A stretch of 36,945 nt of DNA, taken from NCBI GenBank assembly GCA_017512555.1, contig JAFWFE010000057.1:1-36945 (forward strand), written 5' to 3'. Under the pieces are notes generated by a model, which saw nothing but the letters and a program-made list of their open reading frames with translations, was not told where the DNA came from and did no database searches. A program made the translations under genes and the position numbers. This DNA comes from Solobacterium sp. (GTDB taxonomy: Bacteria > Bacillota_I > Bacilli_A > Erysipelotrichales > Erysipelotrichaceae). Numbering within the stretch: position 1 is the stretch's first letter; every line of letters begins with the position of its first letter. Below are positions 30,239 through 36,945 of the stretch, piece after piece.

Positions 30239-31159
30239 ATGGCTTATCTCGATATGTTTAAAGCAGAAAAGATCTTTCCGCGTACATGGCAGATCACTTA
30301 CGAATTTGCGGAATTCGGGCCGAAGATCGATCCGGTATATTGTTATCTTCTGGAAGGAGATACCTATGCGCTGGTGATCGATACGATGTACGGTTACGGT
30401 AACCTCAGAGCATTCTGTGAGACTCTGACAGACAAACCGATGAAGGTTGTCAATACGCATTTCCATGGGGATCACATTGCCGGCAATTATCACTTTGATG
30501 TGGCATATATCCACTGGCGTGATCTTCCATATTACTATGGAAAGAACTTCTCTCTGCCGGGAGGCGGAGGTTTCCCCAAGACACAGCAGGAGATCTATGA
30601 ACGCGCAAAATTCGTAGCTAAACCGGAATACGTGGATAAACTGCGGCTTGAGGATTTCAAGGAAGCAACACCGATCGAACTGTATACGATTGAAGACGGG
30701 GATATCTTTGACCTGGGAGATCGTCAGATTGAAGTGATTTGGGTAGGAGGACATTCTCCGGGATGTATCGCTCTGTTAGACCGTAAGAACCGCTGTGCCT
30801 ATACCGGCGACTGCTGTAACGGCAATACGATCTTGGGTATCGGTAATTCTCTCCCGATTGAAGAATATCTGGAGAATCTTCTGCATTTCTATGAATTCCG
30901 CAGTGAGTTTGATATTACCTACGGCGGACATCAGGTAATCCCTGCATGTGTTGTTGAAGAGGGTATAGAACTCTGTGCAAGGATCCTTGCGGGTACGGAT
31001 GATAAAGAAGAGAGACAGACACGCCATGGTGTATCAACTTACGGCGCTGCAAGAGAACCGGGAGGTTACCGCCGGGCTGACGGCAAACACTTCAACATTT
31101 CCTATGTCCCGGGTAAACTGCTGAAAGAAGAAAAAAAGCCACAAATCATTAAAAATTGA
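30239..31159 (+). CDS. Metallo-beta-lactamase-fold hydrolase
   Basis: 306 residues, ribosome site GGAGG. Metal motif VVNTHFHGDHIAGNYHF (H-x-H-x-D-H) at about residue 78-83, a third-ligand His in VGGHSPGCIALLD, the bridging Asp in CAYTGDCCNG, and a late His in TYGGHQVIP. This is a complete binuclear zinc site of the glyoxalase II/lactonase-like group. The C-terminal ~60 residues are a basic extension. Substrate unknown; nothing suggests beta-lactam resistance. Its stop codon overlaps a cre-like box. Confidence 0.88.
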   Translation: MAYLDMFKAEKIFPRTWQITYEFAEFGPKIDPVYCYLLEGDTYALVIDTMYGYGNLRAFCETLTDKPMKVVNTHFHGDHIAGNYHFDVAYIHWRDLPYYYGKNFSLPGGGGFPKTQQEIYERAKFVAKPEYVDKLRLEDFKEATPIELYTIEDGDIFDLGDRQIEVIWVGGHSPGCIALLDRKNRCAYTGDCCNGNTILGIGNSLPIEEYLENLLHFYEFRSEFDITYGGHQVIPACVVEEGIELCARILAGTDDKEERQTRHGVSTYGAAREPGGYRRADGKHFNISYVPGKLLKEEKKPQIIKN

Positions 31160-31170
31160 AACCGTTTACA
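31157..31170. promoter_or_regulatory. cre-like box at the end of the MBL gene
   Basis: TGAAACCGTTTACA is a full match to TGWNANCGNTNWCA, beginning at the MBL stop codon and preceding a terminator, ~93 bases upstream of the SBP gene 3 -35. A more degenerate version (CAAGCGTCTTTTCA, ~31249-31262) lies directly before that -35. Confidence 0.55.
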
Positions 31171-31184
31171 TTAACGCTGTAGAC

Positions 31185-31218
31185 AAACGGAGTGTCAGAA
31201 ATAACACTCCGTTTTTTT
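31185..31218 (+). terminator. Terminator of the MBL gene
   Basis: AAACGGAGTGT (31185-31195) pairs perfectly with ACACTCCGTTT (31204-31214), then a T run to 31219. Confidence 0.9.
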
Positions 31219-31263
31219 TACAAAACAATTAAGAATAGTTGAAAGTAGCAAGCGTCTTTTCAC

Positions 31264-31291
31264 TTGACTTTGTTTTTACTTGGACTATTAT
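31264..31291 (+). promoter_or_regulatory. Promoter of SBP gene 3
   Basis: TTGACT at 31264-31269, TATTAT at 31286-31291, 16-base spacer; start expected near 31298. Confidence 0.7.
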
Positions 31292-31303
31292 TTAATTGTG
31301 AAA

Positions 31304-31318
31304 GAATTGTGAAAATTC
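31304..31318 (+). other. 5' mRNA hairpin of SBP gene 3
   Basis: GAATT (31304-31308) pairs with AATTC (31314-31318) around GTGAA, ~6 bases from the predicted 5' end. Confidence 0.5.
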
Positions 31319-31344
31319 ATCACTAGAGAAAGGACAAAACAACA

Positions 31345-33078
31345 ATGAGTAAATCCCTGAAAAGACTGCTTGCCGGTGTAATGGCAGCTGGTCTTCTCGC
31401 AGGCTGCTCCGGAAACGGCGGCGCCTCCACTCCTGCTCCTGCAGCATCTTCTGGTACAGAACAGACCGCAGAAGCAGCAACTCCCGCAGCAGAAACAAAA
31501 GACGCAATTACGATCCTGAAGGAAATGGACGTTGTTAACAGCGTACCTGCACCTACAGGCTCCAAGAAGGGCAATGTCACCATGGGACCTGACTCCGACA
31601 AGAAGACAATGGTCGCCACAGGTGCTATGACCTTCGAAACTCTCGACCCGTTCTATACAAACGGTGTTGAAGCAAACCGTATTGGTAACGTATATGCTCA
31701 GCAGATGTTCTACACAGAACTTGGTCAGCCTGCAGAAGTATCACCGATTCTGAAGAGCTGGACGATCTCTGAAGACGGTTATACCGTTGACTGGGAACTC
31801 TATGACAATATTTACGACCATGAAGGTAACCATCTGACAGCTTCTGACCTCGTATGGTTCTACAACCGTTTCACAACAGAAGCGAACAGAACACTGCCGA
31901 ACCTGACAAGCTTCGAACAGACAGGCGAATACACAGGAAGATTCACAATGCTGTATGCATACTATCCTTCCTTCCTGACACGTGCCTGCCAGAGCATGTG
32001 GCTGATCAGCCAGGCTGAATATGAGAAGAATCCGGAAAGATTCAGAAATGATCCTGTAGGTACAGGTCCGTACCACTGCATCAAGTTCCAGTCCGGTGCT
32101 TCCGCAACATTCGAACAGACATACAACTACTGGGGCGACCTCGATGCTCTGCCTGCACACCTCAAGGCAAATGTAGACGTAATCCGTTATGACGTTATTC
32201 TTGAACAACAGCAGATCCAGACAGCTCTGGAAACCAACACGATCCAGATCTATGATATCCAGGCTTCTACAGCTGAAGACTTCATCAACAACGGTAAAGT
32301 CAACGTCTGGAAACTCCCGTCCTCCTGGCCGGTAGCTCTGATCCTGAACTCCACAGCAGGTGGTATGTTTGAAAACAACCAGGCATTCCGTAAGGCTATC
32401 GCTTATGCGATCGACTATGATCAGGTATGTCAGGTTGCGACAAAGGGAACTGGTGCTCCGATGCCTACATTCGGTTTCGACGGTCTCGTTGGTTATAACA
32501 CCGAATGGGAAAAGGATGGCAACCATCCTACATATGACCTTGACAAGGCTAAAGAATATCTGAAAGAAGCAGGCATTGAACCTGGCACAGTTACTCTGAG
32601 AACCATCTCCAACGGTGGTCAGGAAACGCTTGTTGTTATCCAGGCTTGTTTAGCTGAACTCGGTGTTGGTATGGAAATCCAGATTCAGGACGAAGTCCAG
32701 TTCCTGAAGAACAGATTCAGTGCTAACCTGAACGAATGGGATATGTGCTTCTATGGAACAGTACCTGGCGGCTTCATGATGAACAGCTTCTACAACCTGC
32801 TGAACATCAACGCTTATGACTTCGGTGCTATCTATGGTGCGAAGGACCAGGAACTGCATGATCTGATGATCGATGCTCTGTATGACCAGACACAGGAAAA
32901 GATCGACAAGGTCTACTATGCTATGCAGGATAAGCAGTACTACTGCGCACTGTATCAGACAAACAACTGGGTTGGTGCTTACAAGAAGATCGAATTCCCG
33001 ATCGGCGACCTCTCCTGGAAAGTATATCCGCAGAGCTGCTACTTCGCAGACGACTACGACGTATACTACGAAGGTTAA
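31345..33078 (+). CDS. Peptide/nickel-type ABC transporter substrate-binding lipoprotein 3
   Basis: 577 residues, start MSKSLKRLLAGVMAAGLLAG with lipobox Cys21 and a shorter linker. Domain order as in the other two: MTFETLDPFYTNGVEANRIG, DPVGTGPYHCIKF (intact signature), FRKAIAYAIDYDQV and WKVYPQSCYFADDYDVYYEG. It shares the VNSVPAP and MMNSFYNLLNINAY segments with protein 2 and the LEQQQIQTALETNTIQ segment with proteins 1 and 2, pointing to tandem duplication and divergence or recombination among the three. AAAGGA precedes the ATG. Monocistronic, convergent with guaA. Confidence 0.92.
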   Translation: MSKSLKRLLAGVMAAGLLAGCSGNGGASTPAPAASSGTEQTAEAATPAAETKDAITILKEMDVVNSVPAPTGSKKGNVTMGPDSDKKTMVATGAMTFETLDPFYTNGVEANRIGNVYAQQMFYTELGQPAEVSPILKSWTISEDGYTVDWELYDNIYDHEGNHLTASDLVWFYNRFTTEANRTLPNLTSFEQTGEYTGRFTMLYAYYPSFLTRACQSMWLISQAEYEKNPERFRNDPVGTGPYHCIKFQSGASATFEQTYNYWGDLDALPAHLKANVDVIRYDVILEQQQIQTALETNTIQIYDIQASTAEDFINNGKVNVWKLPSSWPVALILNSTAGGMFENNQAFRKAIAYAIDYDQVCQVATKGTGAPMPTFGFDGLVGYNTEWEKDGNHPTYDLDKAKEYLKEAGIEPGTVTLRTISNGGQETLVVIQACLAELGVGMEIQIQDEVQFLKNRFSANLNEWDMCFYGTVPGGFMMNSFYNLLNINAYDFGAIYGAKDQELHDLMIDALYDQTQEKIDKVYYAMQDKQYYCALYQTNNWVGAYKKIEFPIGDLSWKVYPQSCYFADDYDVYYEG

Positions 33079-33098
33079 TCGTCACAAGAAAACCTATG

Positions 33099-33128
33099 AA
33101 AACTGCACGTTATACACGTGCAGTTTTT
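33099..33128. terminator. Bidirectional terminator between SBP gene 3 and guaA
   Basis: AAAACTGCACGT (33099-33110) pairs perfectly with ACGTGCAGTTTT (33116-33127) with a 5-base loop; T run on the plus strand and A/T run on the other. Confidence 0.85.
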
Positions 33129-33144
33129 CTGTTCTTCAGAGTAT

Positions 33145-34674
33145 CTACTCCCATTCGACCGTCCCGGGAGGTTTGGATGTAATATCGTATACGACTCGTG
33201 ATACTCCATGTACTTCATTTGTGATCCTGTTACTGATTACGGCTAAACATTCCCAGGGGATTCTTGTCCACTCCGCAGTCATGAAATCATCGGTTTCCAC
33301 CGCTCTTAACGCAATGGTATATCCGTAGGTTCTGGCATCTCCCATGACTCCCACAGAGCGTGTATTTGTCAGTGCCGCAAAATACTGGTCCGGTGCTTTT
33401 CTCATGGAGTTCTTGATTTCTTCCCGGAGGATCGCGTCAGCTTCCTGCAGGAGTTCCAGTTTCTCTCTTGTGATCTCACCGATGATCCGTACCGCGAGAC
33501 CCGGACCGGGGAAGGGCTGGCGATACACAAGGTCCGTGGGCAGTCCCAGCTTGATTCCGACTTCTCTGACTTCATCCTTGAAGAGATAACGTAACGGTTC
33601 AACGATTCTTTCAAAAGCTATTACAGAGGGTAACCCTCCTACGTTGTGATGCGATTTGATTACGGCAGAATCTCCTTTACCACTTTCAACGATATCCGGA
33701 TAGATGGTTCCCTGCGCTAATACATGCATCTTACCCAGCAGATGTGCCTCTGTTTCAAATGTGCGTATAAATTCTTCGCCGATGATCTTCCTCTTCAATT
33801 CCGGATCAGTAACACCCGCAAGCCTTGTAAGAAATCTGTCCCTGGCATCGACACGGATCAGGTTCATCCCAAACGTATTCCGGAAGGTATTCTCTACTTC
33901 TTCCGCTTCACCTTTACGTAATAAACCATGGTCCACGAAGACACAGGTCAGATGATCACCGACCGCACGGTGCAGCAGTACGGCAGTCACCGCAGAATCC
34001 ACGCCTCCGGATAACGCCAGTAATACATTCTTATCTCTTAACTCATTCCGGTATTGTTCAACGGAACGGTCAATGAAGTCATCCATGGTCCAGTCCGGTG
34101 CACATCCGCAGATATCAAACAGGAAATTACGGAAGATCTGTTTCCCGTACTCCGTATGTGTTACTTCCGGATGAAACTGAATCGCGTAGATCTTCTTTTC
34201 CTTGTGACGGATTCCGGCATACGGACATTGAACGGTATACGCGGTTCTCAGGTAATCATCGGGAAGTTCACTGATATAGTCGGTATGAGACATCCAGCAG
34301 ATACTGGTTTCCGGCATGCCCTTGAATAATGCATCAGGCTCTGTATACAGAGTAGTTTTCCCGTACTCACTGGATTGTTCAGACTTCTGTACCTTGCCTC
34401 CGGACATGTACGCAATCAACTGCGCACCGTAACAAATCCCCAGCACAGGAATATCCAGATCCAGCACCGCCGGGTCAAAGCCTGGCGCACCATCCTCATA
34501 CACACTGTTGGGACCGCCGGTAAACACAATACCCTTGTAAGCCCGTTCCCGGATCATTTCCACGGTCATACTGCGATAGGATTCAATCTCAGCATAGACA
34601 TGCATATCCCGGATCCTGCGGGCGATCAGCTGATTGTACTGACCGCCGAAATCCAGTACTAATATCTTGTTCAT
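33145..34674 (-). CDS. guaA: GMP synthase (glutamine-hydrolysing)
   Basis: 509 residues; converts XMP to GMP using glutamine and ATP. N-terminal class I amidotransferase with VLDFGGQYNQLIARRIRD, catalytic Cys near residue 81 in VLGICYGAQL and the His-Glu pair in IQFHPEVTHT; ATP-pyrophosphatase domain with the P-loop LALSGGVDSAV; C-terminal dimerisation domain with RQPFPGPGLAVR and the terminal KPPGTVEWE. Starts 7 bases after glnN, with AGGAG overlapping the glnN end, so translationally coupled. Purine de novo/salvage pathway, cytoplasmic. Confidence 0.98.
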   Translation of the reverse strand: MNKILVLDFGGQYNQLIARRIRDMHVYAEIESYRSMTVEMIRERAYKGIVFTGGPNSVYEDGAPGFDPAVLDLDIPVLGICYGAQLIAYMSGGKVQKSEQSSEYGKTTLYTEPDALFKGMPETSICWMSHTDYISELPDDYLRTAYTVQCPYAGIRHKEKKIYAIQFHPEVTHTEYGKQIFRNFLFDICGCAPDWTMDDFIDRSVEQYRNELRDKNVLLALSGGVDSAVTAVLLHRAVGDHLTCVFVDHGLLRKGEAEEVENTFRNTFGMNLIRVDARDRFLTRLAGVTDPELKRKIIGEEFIRTFETEAHLLGKMHVLAQGTIYPDIVESGKGDSAVIKSHHNVGGLPSVIAFERIVEPLRYLFKDEVREVGIKLGLPTDLVYRQPFPGPGLAVRIIGEITREKLELLQEADAILREEIKNSMRKAPDQYFAALTNTRSVGVMGDARTYGYTIALRAVETDDFMTAEWTRIPWECLAVISNRITNEVHGVSRVVYDITSKPPGTVEWE

Positions 34675-34681
34675 ATCACTC

Positions 34682-36772
34682 CTAGTCTAAACCAAATAGT
34701 AATTCTCTGTAGGAAGGCATCGGCCAGCAGGTACGGTCTGTACACACCTCAGCCTGATCGATGGATGAGCGGAGAGAGGACATCAGAGGAATGATCTCAT
34801 CGTGGAAGAAGAATGCAGTTTCCTGGTTGTCCGTACCGGTATACGCATCCAGTTTCTTCTGCAGGGCAGTACAGTCTGTATAGATCTTCTTACTCAGTCC
34901 GGTTAACTCTATACAGTTCTTGTACGTATATGATTCCTTGTCCAGTATTCCAAGAGATTCATCAACAGTCAGAGCTCTCTTCAGTTCTGCCGTATAACGG
35001 TTAACCGCCGGAAGAATATCTTTTCTGGTCATATCCAGCAGGGTAAGAGCCTCAATCCGTACGGTCTTGTAATACTTCTCCAGGTAGATCTCGTACCTTG
35101 AACGGCACTCTGTTTCCGTGAGGATACCGTTGTTTACCATCACATCCACATTCTTCGGATCCAGATAGTGTGCCAGAGCTTCCGGGGTGGATTTCAGATT
35201 ACTTAAGCCACGTTTCTCCGCTTCTGTCAGCCAGCTCTCATCATATCCATTCCCGTTGAAGATAATTCTCTTGTGTTCCTTGATCGTCTTCTTGATCAGT
35301 GCGTGTACTTCTTCATCCAGGTTCTCTGTCTGTTCCAGAGTATCCGCAAATCCCTTGAGTACTTCCGCAACCACGGTATTCAGTATCGTATTCGGTGTGG
35401 CGATAGACGCACTGGAGCCGGGCATACGGAACTCAAACTTATTACCGGTAAACGCAAACGGGGATGTACGGTTACGGTCTGTATTATCTTTGGGGAAGGA
35501 AGGAATCGTGTGGATATTCACCTTAAACGGTGCTCTGCCTTTATCCTTGTGCGCAGTATCGTTTTCAATACTTTCCAGAATCTCTTCCAATTCATCGCCC
35601 ACAAAGATCGAGACAATCGCAGGCGGAGCTTCGGAAGCACCTAAACGGTGATCATTTCCAGCCGACGCAATTGAGATCCGGATCAGATCCTGATACTCAT
35701 CGACAGCCTTGATCACTGCACACAGAAAGACCAGGAACTGCGCATTCTCGGAAGGTGTCTCTCCCGGGTCAAGCAGGTTGACACCATCATCCGTCTTTAA
35801 CGACCAGTTGTTATGTTTACCGCTGCCGTTGATACCCGCGAACGGTTTTTCATGCAGGAGGCACTCCAGACCATGCTGACGCGCAATCTTCTTCATCACA
35901 TCCATGGTCAGATTATTCTGGTCGGCGGACACATTGACGGTTAGATAATTATTCGCTAATTCATGTTGGGAAGGGGCGACTTCATTGTGCTCGGTTTTTG
36001 CCTGTATACCTAATTCCCACAACGCTTCATTCAGATCACTCATGAATTCATAGACTCTGGTTTTGATTGTACCGTAGTAATGATCATCCATCTCCTGTCC
36101 CTTGGGAGTCATCGCGCCGACCAGGGTTCTTCCGGTAAACAGAAGATCTTCCCGCTGATCAAAGTACTTCTTATCCACCAGGAAGTATTCCTGTTCAGCA
36201 CCGGCAGTTGCTTTGACATGATCGATCGTGGGATTACCTAGTGCTTTCAGTACACGTACAGCTTGTGTACTCAGCGCTTCCATGGACCTCAAGAGAGGTG
36301 TCTTATGGTCCAGGGCTTCACCGCTGTAGGAAAAGAAGATCGTCGGTATATACAGCACATGATCACGGATAAACGCGTAGGATGTAGGATCCCATGCGGT
36401 ATACCCTCTGGCCTCAAAGGTATCTCTCAGTCCTCCGGAAGGGAAGGAAGACGCGTCGGTTTCTCCCTTGACCAGATTCCCCGGGGAAAACTCCAGGCGA
36501 ATCTTTCCGCCGCCGGCACCGGCAACGAAGCTTTCGTGTTTCTCGGCAGTGGCACCGCTCAAGGGGTGGAACCAGTGGGTGAAGTGTGTAGCGCCGTTCT
36601 CAATCGCCCAGTTCTTCATCGCTTCCGCGATTTCCCCGGCGATATCACTGTTGATCGTTGTGCCTCTCTTGATCGTATTCTGCAGCTTTTCGTATGTCTT
36701 TTCACTGAGTTTTTCTTTCATTACTCTGTCGTTGAATACCTTACTGCCAAATGACTTCATCATATCTGTCAT
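34682..36772 (-). CDS. glnN: Glutamine synthetase type III
   Basis: 696 residues, the size of GSIII (types I and II are ~350-470). Starts [25 protein letters not shown]-specific; [20 protein letters not shown] and [20 protein letters not shown] then GGLR follow; active-site [26 protein letters not shown], the [13 protein letters not shown] loop and a nucleotide-binding [20 protein letters not shown]. Makes glutamine from glutamate, ammonia and ATP as a dodecamer. Its ATG overlaps the pyrG stop (ATGA), and guaA follows, so the operon links glutamine synthesis to two glutamine-consuming nucleotide enzymes. Confidence 0.96.
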   Translation of the reverse strand: MTDMMKSFGSKVFNDRVMKEKLSEKTYEKLQNTIKRGTTINSDIAGEIAEAMKNWAIENGATHFTHWFHPLSGATAEKHESFVAGAGGGKIRLEFSPGNLVKGETDASSFPSGGLRDTFEARGYTAWDPTSYAFIRDHVLYIPTIFFSYSGEALDHKTPLLRSMEALSTQAVRVLKALGNPTIDHVKATAGAEQEYFLVDKKYFDQREDLLFTGRTLVGAMTPKGQEMDDHYYGTIKTRVYEFMSDLNEALWELGIQAKTEHNEVAPSQHELANNYLTVNVSADQNNLTMDVMKKIARQHGLECLLHEKPFAGINGSGKHNNWSLKTDDGVNLLDPGETPSENAQFLVFLCAVIKAVDEYQDLIRISIASAGNDHRLGASEAPPAIVSIFVGDELEEILESIENDTAHKDKGRAPFKVNIHTIPSFPKDNTDRNRTSPFAFTGNKFEFRMPGSSASIATPNTILNTVVAEVLKGFADTLEQTENLDEEVHALIKKTIKEHKRIIFNGNGYDESWLTEAEKRGLSNLKSTPEALAHYLDPKNVDVMVNNGILTETECRSRYEIYLEKYYKTVRIEALTLLDMTRKDILPAVNRYTAELKRALTVDESLGILDKESYTYKNCIELTGLSKKIYTDCTALQKKLDAYTGTDNQETAFFFHDEIIPLMSSLRSSIDQAEVCTDRTCWPMPSYRELLFGLD

Positions 36773-36945
36773 GATCGTTTCTCCTTTACCTTTAACGCAT
36801 TCTCTATTAATCCCGTAAACAATGGATGTGGTTTATTCGGTCTTGATTTGAATTCCGGATGGAACTGTACACCGATAAAGTAGTCATTCTCTGTTTCAAT
36901 TGTCTCTACGATGTACCGGTCCGGAGATGTACCGCTGATGATCAG
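36769..36945 (-). CDS. pyrG: CTP synthase, C-terminal end (partial)
   Basis: 58 codons plus stop are visible on the minus strand, running in from the right edge: [20 protein letters not shown], then [20 protein letters not shown] and [14 protein letters not shown]. This is the end of the glutamine amidotransferase domain of CTP synthase, with the catalytic His-Glu in QFHPEF. The stop codon overlaps the glnN start (ATGA). The enzyme makes CTP from UTP using glutamine. Confidence 0.95.
   Translation of the reverse strand: MIISGTSPDRYIVETIETENDYFIGVQFHPEFKSRPNKPHPLFTGLIENALKVKEKRS

Noticed and set aside
29699..30754. 351-residue minus-strand ORF
   Set aside because: Antisense across the end of SBP gene 2, its terminator and the start of the MBL gene; incompatible with both genes.
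30239..31159. Beta-lactamase resistance gene
   Set aside because: The HxHxDH motif marks the general metallo-hydrolase fold; no features specific to class B beta-lactamases, no signal peptide.

Overview
The window looks like a chromosomal segment of a low-to-mid GC Firmicute, most plausibly an Erysipelotrichaceae-like (Erysipelotrichia) gut bacterium. Evidence: the cysS-mrnC-rlmB-sigma factor order behind a cysteine T-box, typical Firmicute Shine-Dalgarno and sigma-A promoter sequences, a type III glutamine synthetase, lipoprotein signal peptides, and cre-like boxes. The family placement is inference from gene content, not from a search.

Layout. 1-426: 5' part of a SagB/ThcOx-type nitroreductase (minus). 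584-4104: tight four-gene plus-strand operon (membrane SseB-like protein, unknown, CpXC zinc-ribbon-like protein, Eis-like acetyltransferase). 4158-5284: gap with its own strong promoter and terminator. 5358-5975: HAD phosphatase. 6101-15994: an XRE-type membrane regulator gene cut in two by about 9.2 kb of inserted DNA. The insertion carries (i) PHP phosphatase and MFS transporter divergent from an AraC regulator, with three repeats at exact 32-bp spacing between them; (ii) a second copy of the element's left end next to a gene fragment, suggesting nested or fused elements; (iii) a TetR regulator with two palindromic operators divergent from two membrane-anchored esterases; (iv) a mobilization/recombination module: four hairpin repeats, mobC, a small protein and a large serine recombinase whose stop codon lies about 30 bp from the right junction. 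No relaxase is present.

16050-19471: a secreted CHAP-domain protein divergent from an 800-residue HTH/transmembrane/RCC1-like/fibronectin III protein followed by an overlapping GYF_2 protein. 19492-22797: T-box-controlled cysS, then mrnC, rlmB and a sigma-70-family factor in the position sigH holds in Bacillus. 22859-24958: class C26 glutamine amidotransferase and a MATE exporter. 25045-33128: three paralogous peptide-type (SBP_bac_5) lipoproteins, each with its own promoter, a LacI/CcpA-type box near the -35 (degenerate in the third) and a conserved hairpin at the predicted 5' end of the mRNA. They are interspersed with an AlaX-type alanyl-tRNA editing protein and a metallo-beta-lactamase-fold hydrolase, and no permease or ATPase genes are present. 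33145-36945 (minus): pyrG (C-terminal end only), glnN and guaA, a compact glutamine-metabolism operon.

The most notable points are the split regulator with reconstructible insertion ends and a duplicated left end, the mobC-proximal hairpin repeats, the three orphan binding proteins with covarying 5' hairpins, and the HTH-TM-RCC1-FN3 protein. All functional calls come from reading motifs; no database search was run.
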